A DNA stretch of 64,000 bases from Bacteroidales bacterium (lineage in GTDB: Bacteria; Bacteroidota; Bacteroidia; Bacteroidales; UBA932). Shown here piece by piece: positions 17,769 to 26,855 of the stretch. The position numbers were made by a program, and so were the translations under genes. Location: assembly GCA_017469845.1 (NCBI GenBank), contig JAFUFP010000045.1, forward strand, positions 26,567 to 90,566. The letters run 5' to 3'. Within the stretch, counting starts at the first letter, position 1; every line of letters starts with the position of its first letter. Below the pieces are notes generated by a model that saw nothing but the letters and a program-made list of their open reading frames with translations, made no database searches and had not been told where the DNA came from.

Positions 17769-17787
17769 TCGTATCAATGGTGGACAA

Positions 17788-20700
17788 ATGAACCGTACTA
17801 GTGCAAAATTGTTCCCGGCATTTTTGGCCGTGTTGCTGCTCCTGTGTCAGGCTGTTTCCGCCCAGCGCAGTTTCCCGGAGTCTTACATTTCCTCCCGCCT
17901 TGACATGGAAAGCGGACTGCCGTCGAATTTCGTCGATGACATCTTCAGGGACGACGCCGGATTCATCTGGGTGGCGACATCCGGAGGGGGTCTGTGCAGG
18001 TATGACTGGCAGTTCCTCAGCGTCAATTCAACGGTAACCGGATCTTCCCTCAAAAGCCCGTTCGTGATCAAAGTGGCCGAAGATCCTTTCAGGCGCCTCT
18101 GGATCGCTTCAACGGGAGGACTCGACGTGCTGGACATGAACACGATGCGACTGGAGTTCCCTTCCTCGCCGCTTTTGGAGGAGATTTCCTCCGAATATTG
18201 CAGCCACGTCACCACCGACGGGAACGGAAACATCTGGTTCAAAACCGGCAAGAGCATTTTCAAGGTGAAATTCACCCCTACCGGAGAGATCGACGACGTA
18301 CTTGAATTTTCCCACGAATCCCTTGACCGGAGGACATACGTGTTCAAGGACGTCAACTCCGACGGTTCGGTCTGGGCCACCCTCGGAGGTACCATATATA
18401 ATATAAGGGAAAACTCGGGAACCCTCGAAGCTTCCCCCCTCTTCCCCGGTTTCAACATCGGAGAAGGGACTTACCTGTCGGACGTCCTGGTTGACGGCGG
18501 CGAAATCTGGTTCACCACCGATGACGGCCTTTTCAGGATGAACCGCAATTCCGGCCAGTGGAAACGCTACCGCCACGAAGAGAACAACCCAAGGTCCCTG
18601 ACTCAGAATTTCCTCACCGGCATAACGAAGACTCCCGACGGCAACATCATTGTTTCATCCCTTTACGGACTGAACCTCTACAACTCGATTTCGGACAACT
18701 TCCGTAGGATCGGTTCGGAAGTCGTGAACTGCATAGTCTCTATGGGCAACGACATAATCGTCGGCTCGGAGACCTCCGGACTTCTCGTCTACAGTCCCAA
18801 ACGCATCAATATCACCAACTATTCCTCCGTACGGGGAAATTCCTCCTCGATAAGCACCGGAACTGTCAACTCGATAAGCGAAGACAGCTCGGGAAGAATC
18901 TGGGTCGGCGTCGTCGAAGGCGGAATCAACATAATGGAGAATGACGGCTCTTTCACCCATCTCACCCATGAAAAAAGTGGACTTTCGCACAATTCCATAT
19001 CAGCGCTATCCCCTGTCGAAGGCGGGATGATGGCCGTGGGAACCTGGGGCGGAGGTACCGACATCATTTCGGACAATGCCCCCTACGAAGTCAAGGAGCA
19101 CATCTCTGATCCCCTTCACATGCTGGATTTCACAGGAGCGGTGGAATACGATTCAAGGAATTCCCTGCTCTGGATAGGATCCAACCAGGGTATCTTCTTC
19201 TACGACAAGGGAAAGGGCACTTTCCTCCCCGCCCTGGAAGAGCAGCCGACAGGTTGCATCGGCTCGATGATCGACTCCAGGGGCCGCCTTTGGATGGGCA
19301 CACAGCAGGGCGTGTACATTTTCGACCTGACCTCAAGAAAACCTGACGGGACTTTCCCCTTCATGAACTACAGGACAAAACTTGACGACCCTTCCTCAAC
19401 CGCGGTCGAGACGATAAGCTGCATCGAGGAGACCTCGGACGGGACCATCTATCTCGGAAGCAACGGAGGTGGACTCTACAGGAGCGTTTCCGGAAAAGAC
19501 GGTGAGTTCACCGGCTACACTTCGAAAGACGGACTCTCCAACGAAAGGGTCAGGGGAATATTGGAAGACGGCAAGGGAAACATCTGGATCAGCACCGAAT
19601 ACGGACTGAACCTTCTGGATCCCGCCTCCGGGAAGATAATCCCCTTTTTCAAGGATGACGGACTGGCCGGGACCCAGTTCTACTGGAACAGTTCCTATTC
19701 CGACAAGGAAGGAAGGCTCTACTTCGGACATACGGGAGGACTTACCGTCGTCGAAGGGATCACCCCCGGGGACTACGAAGAGGACCATCCCCTCCGTTTC
19801 GCGGGAATACAGGTGGGCCAGAACAAGGACTACGACCCTTCGCCCGAAAAGATCACTCTCCATGAAAGGGACCGTTCGATCGTCTTCAGTTTCGCCCTTC
19901 TGAGGCCCAACGCCGACAGGTATGTCTCCTACGAATACATGATGGAGGGGCTGGACAACGATTGGACGATTCTGCCGAAGAACCACCACGAGGCCACATT
20001 CACTACCCTCCCTGCCGGAAAATACACCCTCAAGGTCAAAGCCACCCAAGGAGAGGAAGAGCATCTGCTGGAGCTCCCCGTCAAGGTGAAACCCGCCTTC
20101 TACAACACCTGGTGGTTCACTCTCATCATCATCGGTCTCGTGCTTCTCGGAGTGTACCTCTACACGGTCTGGAAAATGCGCACGATGGTCCGCCAGAGGG
20201 AAGTCCTCGAAGAGACCGTACGCCAAAGGACGCAGGAGATATCCGAGCAGCGCAAGCTCGTCGAACAGAAAGCCGAGGAACTCGACCGCCAGAACAAGGT
20301 CCTCCGACGCCAGAACGAGGAACTGGCTTCCAGAAAACTTCTCTTCTCCCAGCCCAAGAAGGAAACCGAAGAGGCCGACGGGGACAATTTCGCACAGAAG
20401 GCCCTCGCCGTCATCAGGGACCTGTACAAGGATCCCGACCTGGACGTGTCCACCTTCTGCGAATCCATGGGCATGAGCAAGACCAATCTCAACCTCCGCA
20501 TCCAGGAGACCTTCGGGGAATCCATCGGTCAGTTCATCCGCAAGTACCGCCTTTCCGTCGCACAGGAGATGCTCTCGAACGGGACAGGAATGAACATTTC
20601 CGAAATCGCCTACGAAGTCGGGTTCAATGACCCTAAGTATTTCACCAGATGCTTCTCCAAAGAGTTCGGAGTATCCCCTTCCGAATTCCAGAAAGTGTAA
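17788..20700 (+). CDS. Membrane-anchored propeller/Y_Y_Y sensor with AraC-type DNA-binding domain, no histidine kinase
   Basis: 970 residues from the ATG at 17788 (the open frame extends upstream, but [26 protein letters not shown] is a signal peptide). Two-component-regulator propeller repeats fill about 30-690 ([29 protein letters not shown]). A Y_Y_Y domain follows ([16 protein letters not shown]), then one membrane helix at about 775-795, a charged coiled coil at about 797-845, and an AraC helix-turn-helix at about 868-970 ([25 protein letters not shown]). The HisKA, HATPase and receiver domains of a normal Bacteroides hybrid regulator (about 1300-1400 residues) are absent. It probably senses arabino-oligosaccharides in the periplasm and activates the adjoining locus. 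Confidence 0.92.
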   Translation: MNRTSAKLFPAFLAVLLLLCQAVSAQRSFPESYISSRLDMESGLPSNFVDDIFRDDAGFIWVATSGGGLCRYDWQFLSVNSTVTGSSLKSPFVIKVAEDPFRRLWIASTGGLDVLDMNTMRLEFPSSPLLEEISSEYCSHVTTDGNGNIWFKTGKSIFKVKFTPTGEIDDVLEFSHESLDRRTYVFKDVNSDGSVWATLGGTIYNIRENSGTLEASPLFPGFNIGEGTYLSDVLVDGGEIWFTTDDGLFRMNRNSGQWKRYRHEENNPRSLTQNFLTGITKTPDGNIIVSSLYGLNLYNSISDNFRRIGSEVVNCIVSMGNDIIVGSETSGLLVYSPKRINITNYSSVRGNSSSISTGTVNSISEDSSGRIWVGVVEGGINIMENDGSFTHLTHEKSGLSHNSISALSPVEGGMMAVGTWGGGTDIISDNAPYEVKEHISDPLHMLDFTGAVEYDSRNSLLWIGSNQGIFFYDKGKGTFLPALEEQPTGCIGSMIDSRGRLWMGTQQGVYIFDLTSRKPDGTFPFMNYRTKLDDPSSTAVETISCIEETSDGTIYLGSNGGGLYRSVSGKDGEFTGYTSKDGLSNERVRGILEDGKGNIWISTEYGLNLLDPASGKIIPFFKDDGLAGTQFYWNSSYSDKEGRLYFGHTGGLTVVEGITPGDYEEDHPLRFAGIQVGQNKDYDPSPEKITLHERDRSIVFSFALLRPNADRYVSYEYMMEGLDNDWTILPKNHHEATFTTLPAGKYTLKVKATQGEEEHLLELPVKVKPAFYNTWWFTLIIIGLVLLGVYLYTVWKMRTMVRQREVLEETVRQRTQEISEQRKLVEQKAEELDRQNKVLRRQNEELASRKLLFSQPKKETEEADGDNFAQKALAVIRDLYKDPDLDVSTFCESMGMSKTNLNLRIQETFGESIGQFIRKYRLSVAQEMLSNGTGMNISEIAYEVGFNDPKYFTRCFSKEFGVSPSEFQKV

Positions 20701-20769
20701 CGTTTTATCCACTGTTCAAAAATCCACCCTTTAAGTTATTTTGTGCACCTCTAGGAATTTGGGGTGTTC

Positions 20770-20777
20770 TACCTTTG
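20770..20777 (+). promoter_or_regulatory. Putative -7 element for the first arabinan operon
   Basis: TACCTTTG, perfect TAnnTTTG, 23 bp before the GH43 ATG at 20800. A TTTG at 20740-20743 is somewhat far for a -33 element. TGTAACGTTTTA at 20696-20707, at the regulator stop codon, matches 10 of 12 bases of the palindrome near araR. Confidence 0.5.
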
Positions 20778-20799
20778 CGTCCAGAAAACTGCGCAATAG

Positions 20800-21852
20800 A
20801 TGCTAAAACGATTTGTAACCTTCCTGCTCGTATCCGTCACCCTCGGGTGGACGGTCTGCAGGGCACAGATGGGACCGAGGTTCGATTCTCTCGCACCCGC
20901 CGCCCATGATCCGGTTGCCGCCTTCTGCGACGGAAGCTGGTACCTTTTCTGCACCGGTTTCGGGGTGAGCATCCTCACTTCCGACGATCTTCTTTCCTGG
21001 AATCCCGCCGGCCAGGTTTTCGACAAGGCTCCCCAGTGGGCTGTCGAGACCGTACCCGGATACATGGGACACACCTGGGCTCCGGACATCCTCTTCCATG
21101 ACGGTACCTATTATCTATATTACAGCTGTTCCTCCTTCGGGAAGAACACTTCGGCCATCGGCGTCGCGACCAACAAGACCCTCAACCCCTCCTCCCCCGA
21201 CTACAAGTGGACCGACCACGGCTGCGTAGTGAGGAGCATCGCGGGAAGGGACGAGTGGAACGCGATCGACCCGAACGTGTTCATCGACGATGACGGTACG
21301 GCTTACCTTTCCTTCGGTTCCTTCTGGAGGGGTATCAAGATGGTAAAGCTTGATCCTTCCCTGACAAAGGTGGCCGAGCCCCAGGAATGGTTCCCCATCT
21401 GCCGCCGTCCGGAAGGGACCGCCGAGGACACCTCCCAGACCGATGACGCCATCAAGGCTGACCCCAGAGGCCATGACTTCGACCCCGGCAACGGAGCCGT
21501 CGAGGCCCCTTTCATCGTAAAGAGAAACGGAAAGTACTACCTCTTCGTTTCATATGACCTTTGCTGCCGCGGAGCCAAGAGCACCTACAAGGTTGTTGTC
21601 GGAAGAAGCGACAAGGCCACAGGTCCTTTCTTTGACAAAAACGGAGTATCCCTTATGGAAGGAGGCGGAACGGTCGTGGTGAGCGGCAATGACCAGTATC
21701 CCGGAGTCGGACACTGCGCCGTCATCTCAACTCCCGAGGGGGACAAGATGCTCATGCACGCGTACAACCGCGACAAGAACTACAACGCGAACCTCCTTGT
21801 CCGCACGATAAAGTGGGACTCCGAAGGATGGCCCGAAGTCAAACTCCAGTAG
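20800..21852 (+). CDS. GH43 endo-alpha-1,5-L-arabinanase, secreted
   Basis: 350 residues with a signal peptide (LKRFVTFLLVSVTLGWTVCRAQ). The five-bladed propeller catalytic residues of GH43 are present: Asp37 in AAHDPVAAF, Asp157 in WNAIDPNVF, and Glu235 in GNGAVEAPFIV. The overall pattern (GHTWAPDILFHDGTYYLYYSCSSFG, ISTPEGDKMLMHAYNR) fits the single-domain arabinanase subgroup. It would cut the alpha-1,5 arabinan backbone, in the periplasm if the signal is a simple Spase I type. It is first in the operon running to 33924. Confidence 0.9.
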   Translation: MLKRFVTFLLVSVTLGWTVCRAQMGPRFDSLAPAAHDPVAAFCDGSWYLFCTGFGVSILTSDDLLSWNPAGQVFDKAPQWAVETVPGYMGHTWAPDILFHDGTYYLYYSCSSFGKNTSAIGVATNKTLNPSSPDYKWTDHGCVVRSIAGRDEWNAIDPNVFIDDDGTAYLSFGSFWRGIKMVKLDPSLTKVAEPQEWFPICRRPEGTAEDTSQTDDAIKADPRGHDFDPGNGAVEAPFIVKRNGKYYLFVSYDLCCRGAKSTYKVVVGRSDKATGPFFDKNGVSLMEGGGTVVVSGNDQYPGVGHCAVISTPEGDKMLMHAYNRDKNYNANLLVRTIKWDSEGWPEVKLQ

Positions 21853-21897
21853 ATTGTAATTATCACTATTATATTATTAACAATTAAAACCAATCAA

Positions 21898-23610
21898 ATG
21901 AAGACCCGTACAATGATGCGCAACGCTGCTTTCGCAGCTGCAGCCTTCGCGGCCATCGTCGGATGTTCTGAGATCAACCCGTACTCAATCGAAGCACCGG
22001 ACGATCTGCAGAGCAAAATCGACGAATATGCGGCCGAAAGGGAAGCTGAGACTTCAGGAGACACCTACGAGATTCCTCTGATGCCCGTAATCGTGGGCGC
22101 CGAGGACAACACCACCGGATGGTGGACAGAATGGTCCCAGTATTTCAAGATTCCCGCCAACAAGCTTCTCACCCTCACGTTCGTGAACTACGGAAGCGGA
22201 GCCAACAACTGGAACAACTGGAATGTCGTTGTCACCAAGCCCTACGAAAGGGACACCGACAATTACTACGAGTATTTCGCACTCCGTTCCGACGCTTACG
22301 GATGGAAAGGTGCGGATGACCCCAATTACGACGCCGGACTCATCTCCATCGACTATCCCGACCTTGACGGAGACGGAGACATCTGGAACGATTTCCGCTC
22401 ATACATGAACGGAGCGACCGTCACAATGAAGTTCGACCACTCTCTTGCCGGAAAGGTTTTCTTCAGTGCAACAGCTGTAAGCGCTGACGGAAGCGTAACC
22501 GTGACCGAAAGCTACAACCACCCCGTATCCTCCACCGAGGAGATCTGGGCCTTCCTCATCCCTGACGGGAGCCACTTCGTGATGCAGAGTGCCGTCATCT
22601 CCCCTTCCGAGATCCAGGAGGAAGAGGACTTCGACGCCGAGACCATCACCGTGAACGGTTATCCCACAACGTTGGAGGTCGCCGCTGAGGGTGAAGAAGT
22701 CGACTACTGGGGCGGAGCCTCAGCCACCGTCACCTTCGCCGACGGTTCTTCCCAGGTCGTCGGAAAGGATGACCTCTCGTTCACCGCTCCCGATTTCACC
22801 ACGACCGGAACCAAGACCGTCGTCTTCTCATACAGCAAGACCAAGCTCGGAAACTACGGCAAATCCGTTGCCGGATACTACAATATCGAGGTCACCAACC
22901 CCGTTTCAAGCATCGCCGTCACCAAGGCGCCTTCAGTTACAGACTACTACATCTTCGACAATACCGACATCGCATTCCGTCAGAGCGGAATCGAAGTCAC
23001 CGCCACCTACGCTGACGGAACTACCGGTGTGATGGAGAACTCCTCCCTCACCTTCGGAGCGGTTCCCGCCACTGTCGGAGAGCAGGAAGTCGAAATCTCC
23101 TACGTCGGAGCCACGAAGACCGTCTCGACTACAGTCAAGGTCAACGTCATCAAGGGCGCATACGCCATCGGAGCTCCCGACTTCACCAACGGCTGGTGGA
23201 CAACCTTCACTCCCGAAGACACCAAGATCGCCGCAGGTGAGAGCTGCGTATACGAGATGGATCTCTACTCGGACAACCTCGAAAACTACCACTCCCCTTG
23301 CACGATTCTCCGCAAATCCGACGCAGCCGAGTACATCGTAGTCCGCATGGACCACTTCGGTTGGGGTGACGGTTACGAACCTTGCGTAAAGGAAAGCAAC
23401 TGGAACTGGGATACATTCAAGGCCAACCTCAACGGAAGCCATGTCACCATCACCATCACCAACAACGGTGAAACCGCCGACATCCGCTACGCCGTCATAT
23501 ATCCCAACGGTGAGGAGCACTTCCAGAACTACCTCGGAATTCCTGTTGACGGTGCTGATCTCAACAGCGCTCTCGTAACTGAGGAGTCTTACCTCGTAAT
23601 GGTGAAATAA
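21898..23610 (+). CDS. Surface glycan-binding lipoprotein with duplicated Trp-rich modules
   Basis: 570 residues; a lipoprotein signal ends at Cys23 (AAIVGC). The protein is internally symmetric. Module A (about 62-235) and module B (about 422-570) share a GWWT motif near the start (Trp75-76 and Trp432-433), a later YGW/FGW, a W-x-x-F-x-x-x-x-NG-x-x-V pattern and a VM-rich last strand. Between them lie two Ig-like, Big_3-type domains at about 248-340 and 341-420 (GASATVTFADGS; GIEVTATYADGT). I infer two carbohydrate-binding modules spaced by Ig domains. Position beside SusC/SusD supports a surface glycan-binding protein. It precedes SusC by 5 bp, whereas such proteins usually follow SusD. Confidence 0.75.
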   Translation: MKTRTMMRNAAFAAAAFAAIVGCSEINPYSIEAPDDLQSKIDEYAAEREAETSGDTYEIPLMPVIVGAEDNTTGWWTEWSQYFKIPANKLLTLTFVNYGSGANNWNNWNVVVTKPYERDTDNYYEYFALRSDAYGWKGADDPNYDAGLISIDYPDLDGDGDIWNDFRSYMNGATVTMKFDHSLAGKVFFSATAVSADGSVTVTESYNHPVSSTEEIWAFLIPDGSHFVMQSAVISPSEIQEEEDFDAETITVNGYPTTLEVAAEGEEVDYWGGASATVTFADGSSQVVGKDDLSFTAPDFTTTGTKTVVFSYSKTKLGNYGKSVAGYYNIEVTNPVSSIAVTKAPSVTDYYIFDNTDIAFRQSGIEVTATYADGTTGVMENSSLTFGAVPATVGEQEVEISYVGATKTVSTTVKVNVIKGAYAIGAPDFTNGWWTTFTPEDTKIAAGESCVYEMDLYSDNLENYHSPCTILRKSDAAEYIVVRMDHFGWGDGYEPCVKESNWNWDTFKANLNGSHVTITITNNGETADIRYAVIYPNGEEHFQNYLGIPVDGADLNSALVTEESYLVMVK

Positions 23611-23615
23611 TCCAA

Positions 23616-26600
23616 ATGAGCATCATCATGAAACATTCAGCAATATATACAATCGCAGCACTCATAGGCCTTATCGCCGCAGCCCCCGTAGCGGGTGCCG
23701 CCTCCGCCAAGGCTCCCATGGAGTCAATGCAGCAGGACCGCATCACCGTCAGCGGTACCGTCATCGATGACATGGGCGAACCCGTCATCGGAGCCGGTGT
23801 GGTCGTCAAGGGAACCACCGAAGGAACCACCACTGACCTCGACGGTAAATTCACTTTCTCCGTAGCCAAGGACGCCGTTCTCCAGATCGTTTCCGTAGGA
23901 TTCAACACCCTCGAAATCAACGTTGACGGCCGTTCCGACCTCGGAACCATCACCATCACCCCCGAAAACGAGCTCCTCGAGCAGGTCGTCGTCGTGGGTT
24001 ACGGTACCCAGAAGAAGGTTGACCTCACCGGTTCAGTCGCGATCGTCGACGCCGACCAGATGAAGAAGGTCTCCCACAGCAACATCTCCTCGATGCTCGA
24101 AGGTAAGGTCGCCGGTGTCCAGATCACTTCCGACGGACAGCCCGGTGCCGACCCTGCAGTGAGGATCCGCGGTCTGGGCAGCTTCGGCAACACCGCCCCT
24201 CTGTACGTCATCGACGGAGTTCCCATGGGAACCACCATCCGCGACTTCTCCCCTAACGACATCGAGACCATCCAGATCCTCAAGGACGCTTCCGCAGCCG
24301 CAATCTACGGATCACGTGCAGCTAACGGCGTGGTAATCATCACCACCAAGAGCGGTAAGAAGAACGAGTCCATGAAGGTTGACTACCGCGGTTACATGGG
24401 TGTCGACAAGATCCGCAAGGGTGTCTACGACGTGATGGACGCCGCCGAGTACGGAAACTTCGTCCGTCAGGCCTTCAAGAACAACGGTATGGACGCTCCC
24501 GCCGGTTACATCGAGGGCAACGAGCTCTATGTCGATCCCAAGAAGGTCAACACCGACTGGTTCGATGAGATGTTCAAGACAGATATCCGCCAGAACCACA
24601 ACATCAACCTTTCAGGCGGTGGCGAGAACAGCACCTACAACGTGGCTCTCGACTACTTCAGCCAGAGAGGTACCATGCAGGGAGCGGGCCCCAACTACGA
24701 CCGTTTCACCGCACGTGTGAACAACACCATGGACGCCAAGTTCATCAAGTTCCGCACCGATATCGTATACAGCCACTCAAAGCAGGACAGCATGTCCCTT
24801 TCCAACGCCAACGAGTACGTACAGGGTCTTTACGGAACCCAGTATCCCGTCATGGCTTCCGCCCTCCTGATGCCTCCTTCCATCAAGGCATATGACGAGA
24901 GCACCTGGTTCCTCGACCGCGACATCGCAGCCGCTACCGACTATTCATACGACTCTTGGGGATTCGGCACATACTACGACAAGGTCCACGGTGACATCCG
25001 TATGTCGAACCCTCTCCTCTACAACAACCTCCTCGAGCGCAACAGCATCGTTGACAGGGTTGTGGCCACAGGATCCGCCAATGTCGACCTTCTCGGCATG
25101 TTCGGCCTCCAGAGCGAGAACCACTCCCTCTCCTACAACCTCAACCTCTCCTACAGCCGTACCGTCGCGAAGGACTTCACTTTCGTCCCTTCATTCATCC
25201 AGAGTACGACCAACTACCTGGCCAAGAGCAACGAGACCCTCACTGAAGGTTACCGCACATACTCGGACGCCCTCGTCGAGAACTTCCTCACCTATGACGG
25301 CAAGTTCGGTCTCCACCATGTGAACGCCGTCCTCGGACAGACATTCGAAAGGGAGTATCACCATTCCCTCACCGGCACCGGCACCAACATGCCCGAGCCC
25401 TACTATCTGCAGGTCGGAAACGCCACAACCCGTGACGCCGGTTCCTACGAGAGTGAGCATGTCCTCGCTTCCTACATCGGCCGTCTGAACTACGACTACG
25501 ACAGCCGTTACCTCCTCCAGGCAACTGTCCGTCGTGACGGTTCCTCAAGGCTTTCCTCAGCCGACCGTTGGGACTGGTTCCCTTCATTCTCCGCAGGTTG
25601 GAGAATCGACAAGGAACCCTTCTTCAATGTCGACGACCATCTTGTGAACCTCCTCAAGCTGCGTGTCAGCTACGGTATCCTCGGTAACGAGAACATCGGT
25701 GAATACCAGTACATGGACACCATGGCCCGCGGAAACTACACCTACAGCTTCGGCGGAAACAAGATCACCGGTTCAGCCATTTCCAACTACGTGAACGAAT
25801 ACATCCGTTGGGAGAAGAAGAAGACCTTCGACGTAGGTTTCGACTACGCGATGTGGGGCGGCAAACTCGAGTTCAACGCCGACTGGTACCACGCCCTTTC
25901 GGAGGACCTTCTCTATTCAGTTCCCGTTCCCGCTGAGGCAGGAGCCACCAACGCCAATGTAACGATGAACGCGGCTTCCATGCTCAACACAGGTCTTGAG
26001 CTGAGCGCGGCTTACCGCGACTACAACCACGAGTTCAAGTGGGAGGTCTCCGGAAACATGACCCTTCCCAAGAACACCGTCAAATCTCTCGGTGTCTCCG
26101 GTGAAGCACGTACGGACGGATTCTGCCGCACCGAGGTCGGACAGGAAGTTGGCCGCTTCTACGGATACGTATATGAGGGCATCTTCCAGAACCAGGACCA
26201 GATCGACAATCGTGTCAATGACAAGGGCACCCATGTCAACCAGAACGGCGCACAGCCCGGTGACGTCGCCTACAAGGACGTCAACAATGACGGTGAGATC
26301 ACCGCTGATGACCAGACCTTCATCGGCAGCGGCATGCCCAAGGTCCAGTTCGGCCTTAGCTTCCGCCTCGAGTACAAGGGCTTCGACATGAGCGTTTCCA
26401 CTTTCGGCGCAGCCGGATACAAACTCCTCGATTTCGTCGACATGACCCTCCGTTCTTCCTACGGAATCACCAACAAGAGCAGGGATCTGCTGAACGCCTG
26501 GACCGTTGACAAGCCCAGCACAACCGTTCCCGCAGTCTACTACAAGAGCAACGGTTCCATCACCAACGACATGTTCTCTTCACGCTACCTCCAGAACGGT

Positions 26601-26831
26601 GCTTACTGGAAGATCGCCAACGTCGAGATCGGATACAACATCCCCGACAAGATCTTCCGTGACTACATCCACGGTGTACGCGTATACGTAAGCGGACAGA
26701 ACCTCCTCACCCTCAGCAAGTACCGCGGTTACAACATCGACTTCGCCGGCGGCGCCTTCACTCCGGGTTACAACTACTGTTCATATCCTTCCCCCATGTC
26801 CCTCATGGTCGGTGTGAACCTCTCATTCTAA
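23616..26831 (+). CDS. SusC-like TonB-dependent outer membrane transporter
   Basis: 1071 residues (Met5 at 23628 is an equally good start). Signal peptide, then a carboxypeptidase-D-regulatory-like domain at about 43-125 (GTVIDDMGEPVIGAGVVVKG), the TonB-dependent plug (VVVGYGTQKKVDLTGSV, LYVIDGVP, ASAAAIYGSRAANGVVIITTKSG) and the beta-barrel ending in VGVNLSF. It imports oligosaccharides delivered by SusD; gene context points to arabino-oligosaccharides. Codon use is strongly biased, consistent with high expression. The SusD gene begins 24 bp downstream. Confidence 0.96.
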   Translation: MSIIMKHSAIYTIAALIGLIAAAPVAGAASAKAPMESMQQDRITVSGTVIDDMGEPVIGAGVVVKGTTEGTTTDLDGKFTFSVAKDAVLQIVSVGFNTLEINVDGRSDLGTITITPENELLEQVVVVGYGTQKKVDLTGSVAIVDADQMKKVSHSNISSMLEGKVAGVQITSDGQPGADPAVRIRGLGSFGNTAPLYVIDGVPMGTTIRDFSPNDIETIQILKDASAAAIYGSRAANGVVIITTKSGKKNESMKVDYRGYMGVDKIRKGVYDVMDAAEYGNFVRQAFKNNGMDAPAGYIEGNELYVDPKKVNTDWFDEMFKTDIRQNHNINLSGGGENSTYNVALDYFSQRGTMQGAGPNYDRFTARVNNTMDAKFIKFRTDIVYSHSKQDSMSLSNANEYVQGLYGTQYPVMASALLMPPSIKAYDESTWFLDRDIAAATDYSYDSWGFGTYYDKVHGDIRMSNPLLYNNLLERNSIVDRVVATGSANVDLLGMFGLQSENHSLSYNLNLSYSRTVAKDFTFVPSFIQSTTNYLAKSNETLTEGYRTYSDALVENFLTYDGKFGLHHVNAVLGQTFEREYHHSLTGTGTNMPEPYYLQVGNATTRDAGSYESEHVLASYIGRLNYDYDSRYLLQATVRRDGSSRLSSADRWDWFPSFSAGWRIDKEPFFNVDDHLVNLLKLRVSYGILGNENIGEYQYMDTMARGNYTYSFGGNKITGSAISNYVNEYIRWEKKKTFDVGFDYAMWGGKLEFNADWYHALSEDLLYSVPVPAEAGATNANVTMNAASMLNTGLELSAAYRDYNHEFKWEVSGNMTLPKNTVKSLGVSGEARTDGFCRTEVGQEVGRFYGYVYEGIFQNQDQIDNRVNDKGTHVNQNGAQPGDVAYKDVNNDGEITADDQTFIGSGMPKVQFGLSFRLEYKGFDMSVSTFGAAGYKLLDFVDMTLRSSYGITNKSRDLLNAWTVDKPSTTVPAVYYKSNGSITNDMFSSRYLQNGAYWKIANVEIGYNIPDKIFRDYIHGVRVYVSGQNLLTLSKYRGYNIDFAGGAFTPGYNYCSYPSPMSLMVGVNLSF

Positions 26832-26855
26832 AGAACCTTGGAAATTGATCATACA

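Noticed and set aside
17398..17787. Longer start for the propeller/AraC regulator
   Set aside because: The extra 130 residues run antisense to the GH51 N-terminus and precede a perfect signal peptide at 17788 with its own -7 box.
19396..20712. 438-residue open frame on the minus strand
   Set aside because: It lies wholly opposite the propeller/AraC regulator; its sequence is a low-complexity Glu/Val/Phe/Leu-rich shadow with no domain, produced by the C/G-biased codons of the real gene.
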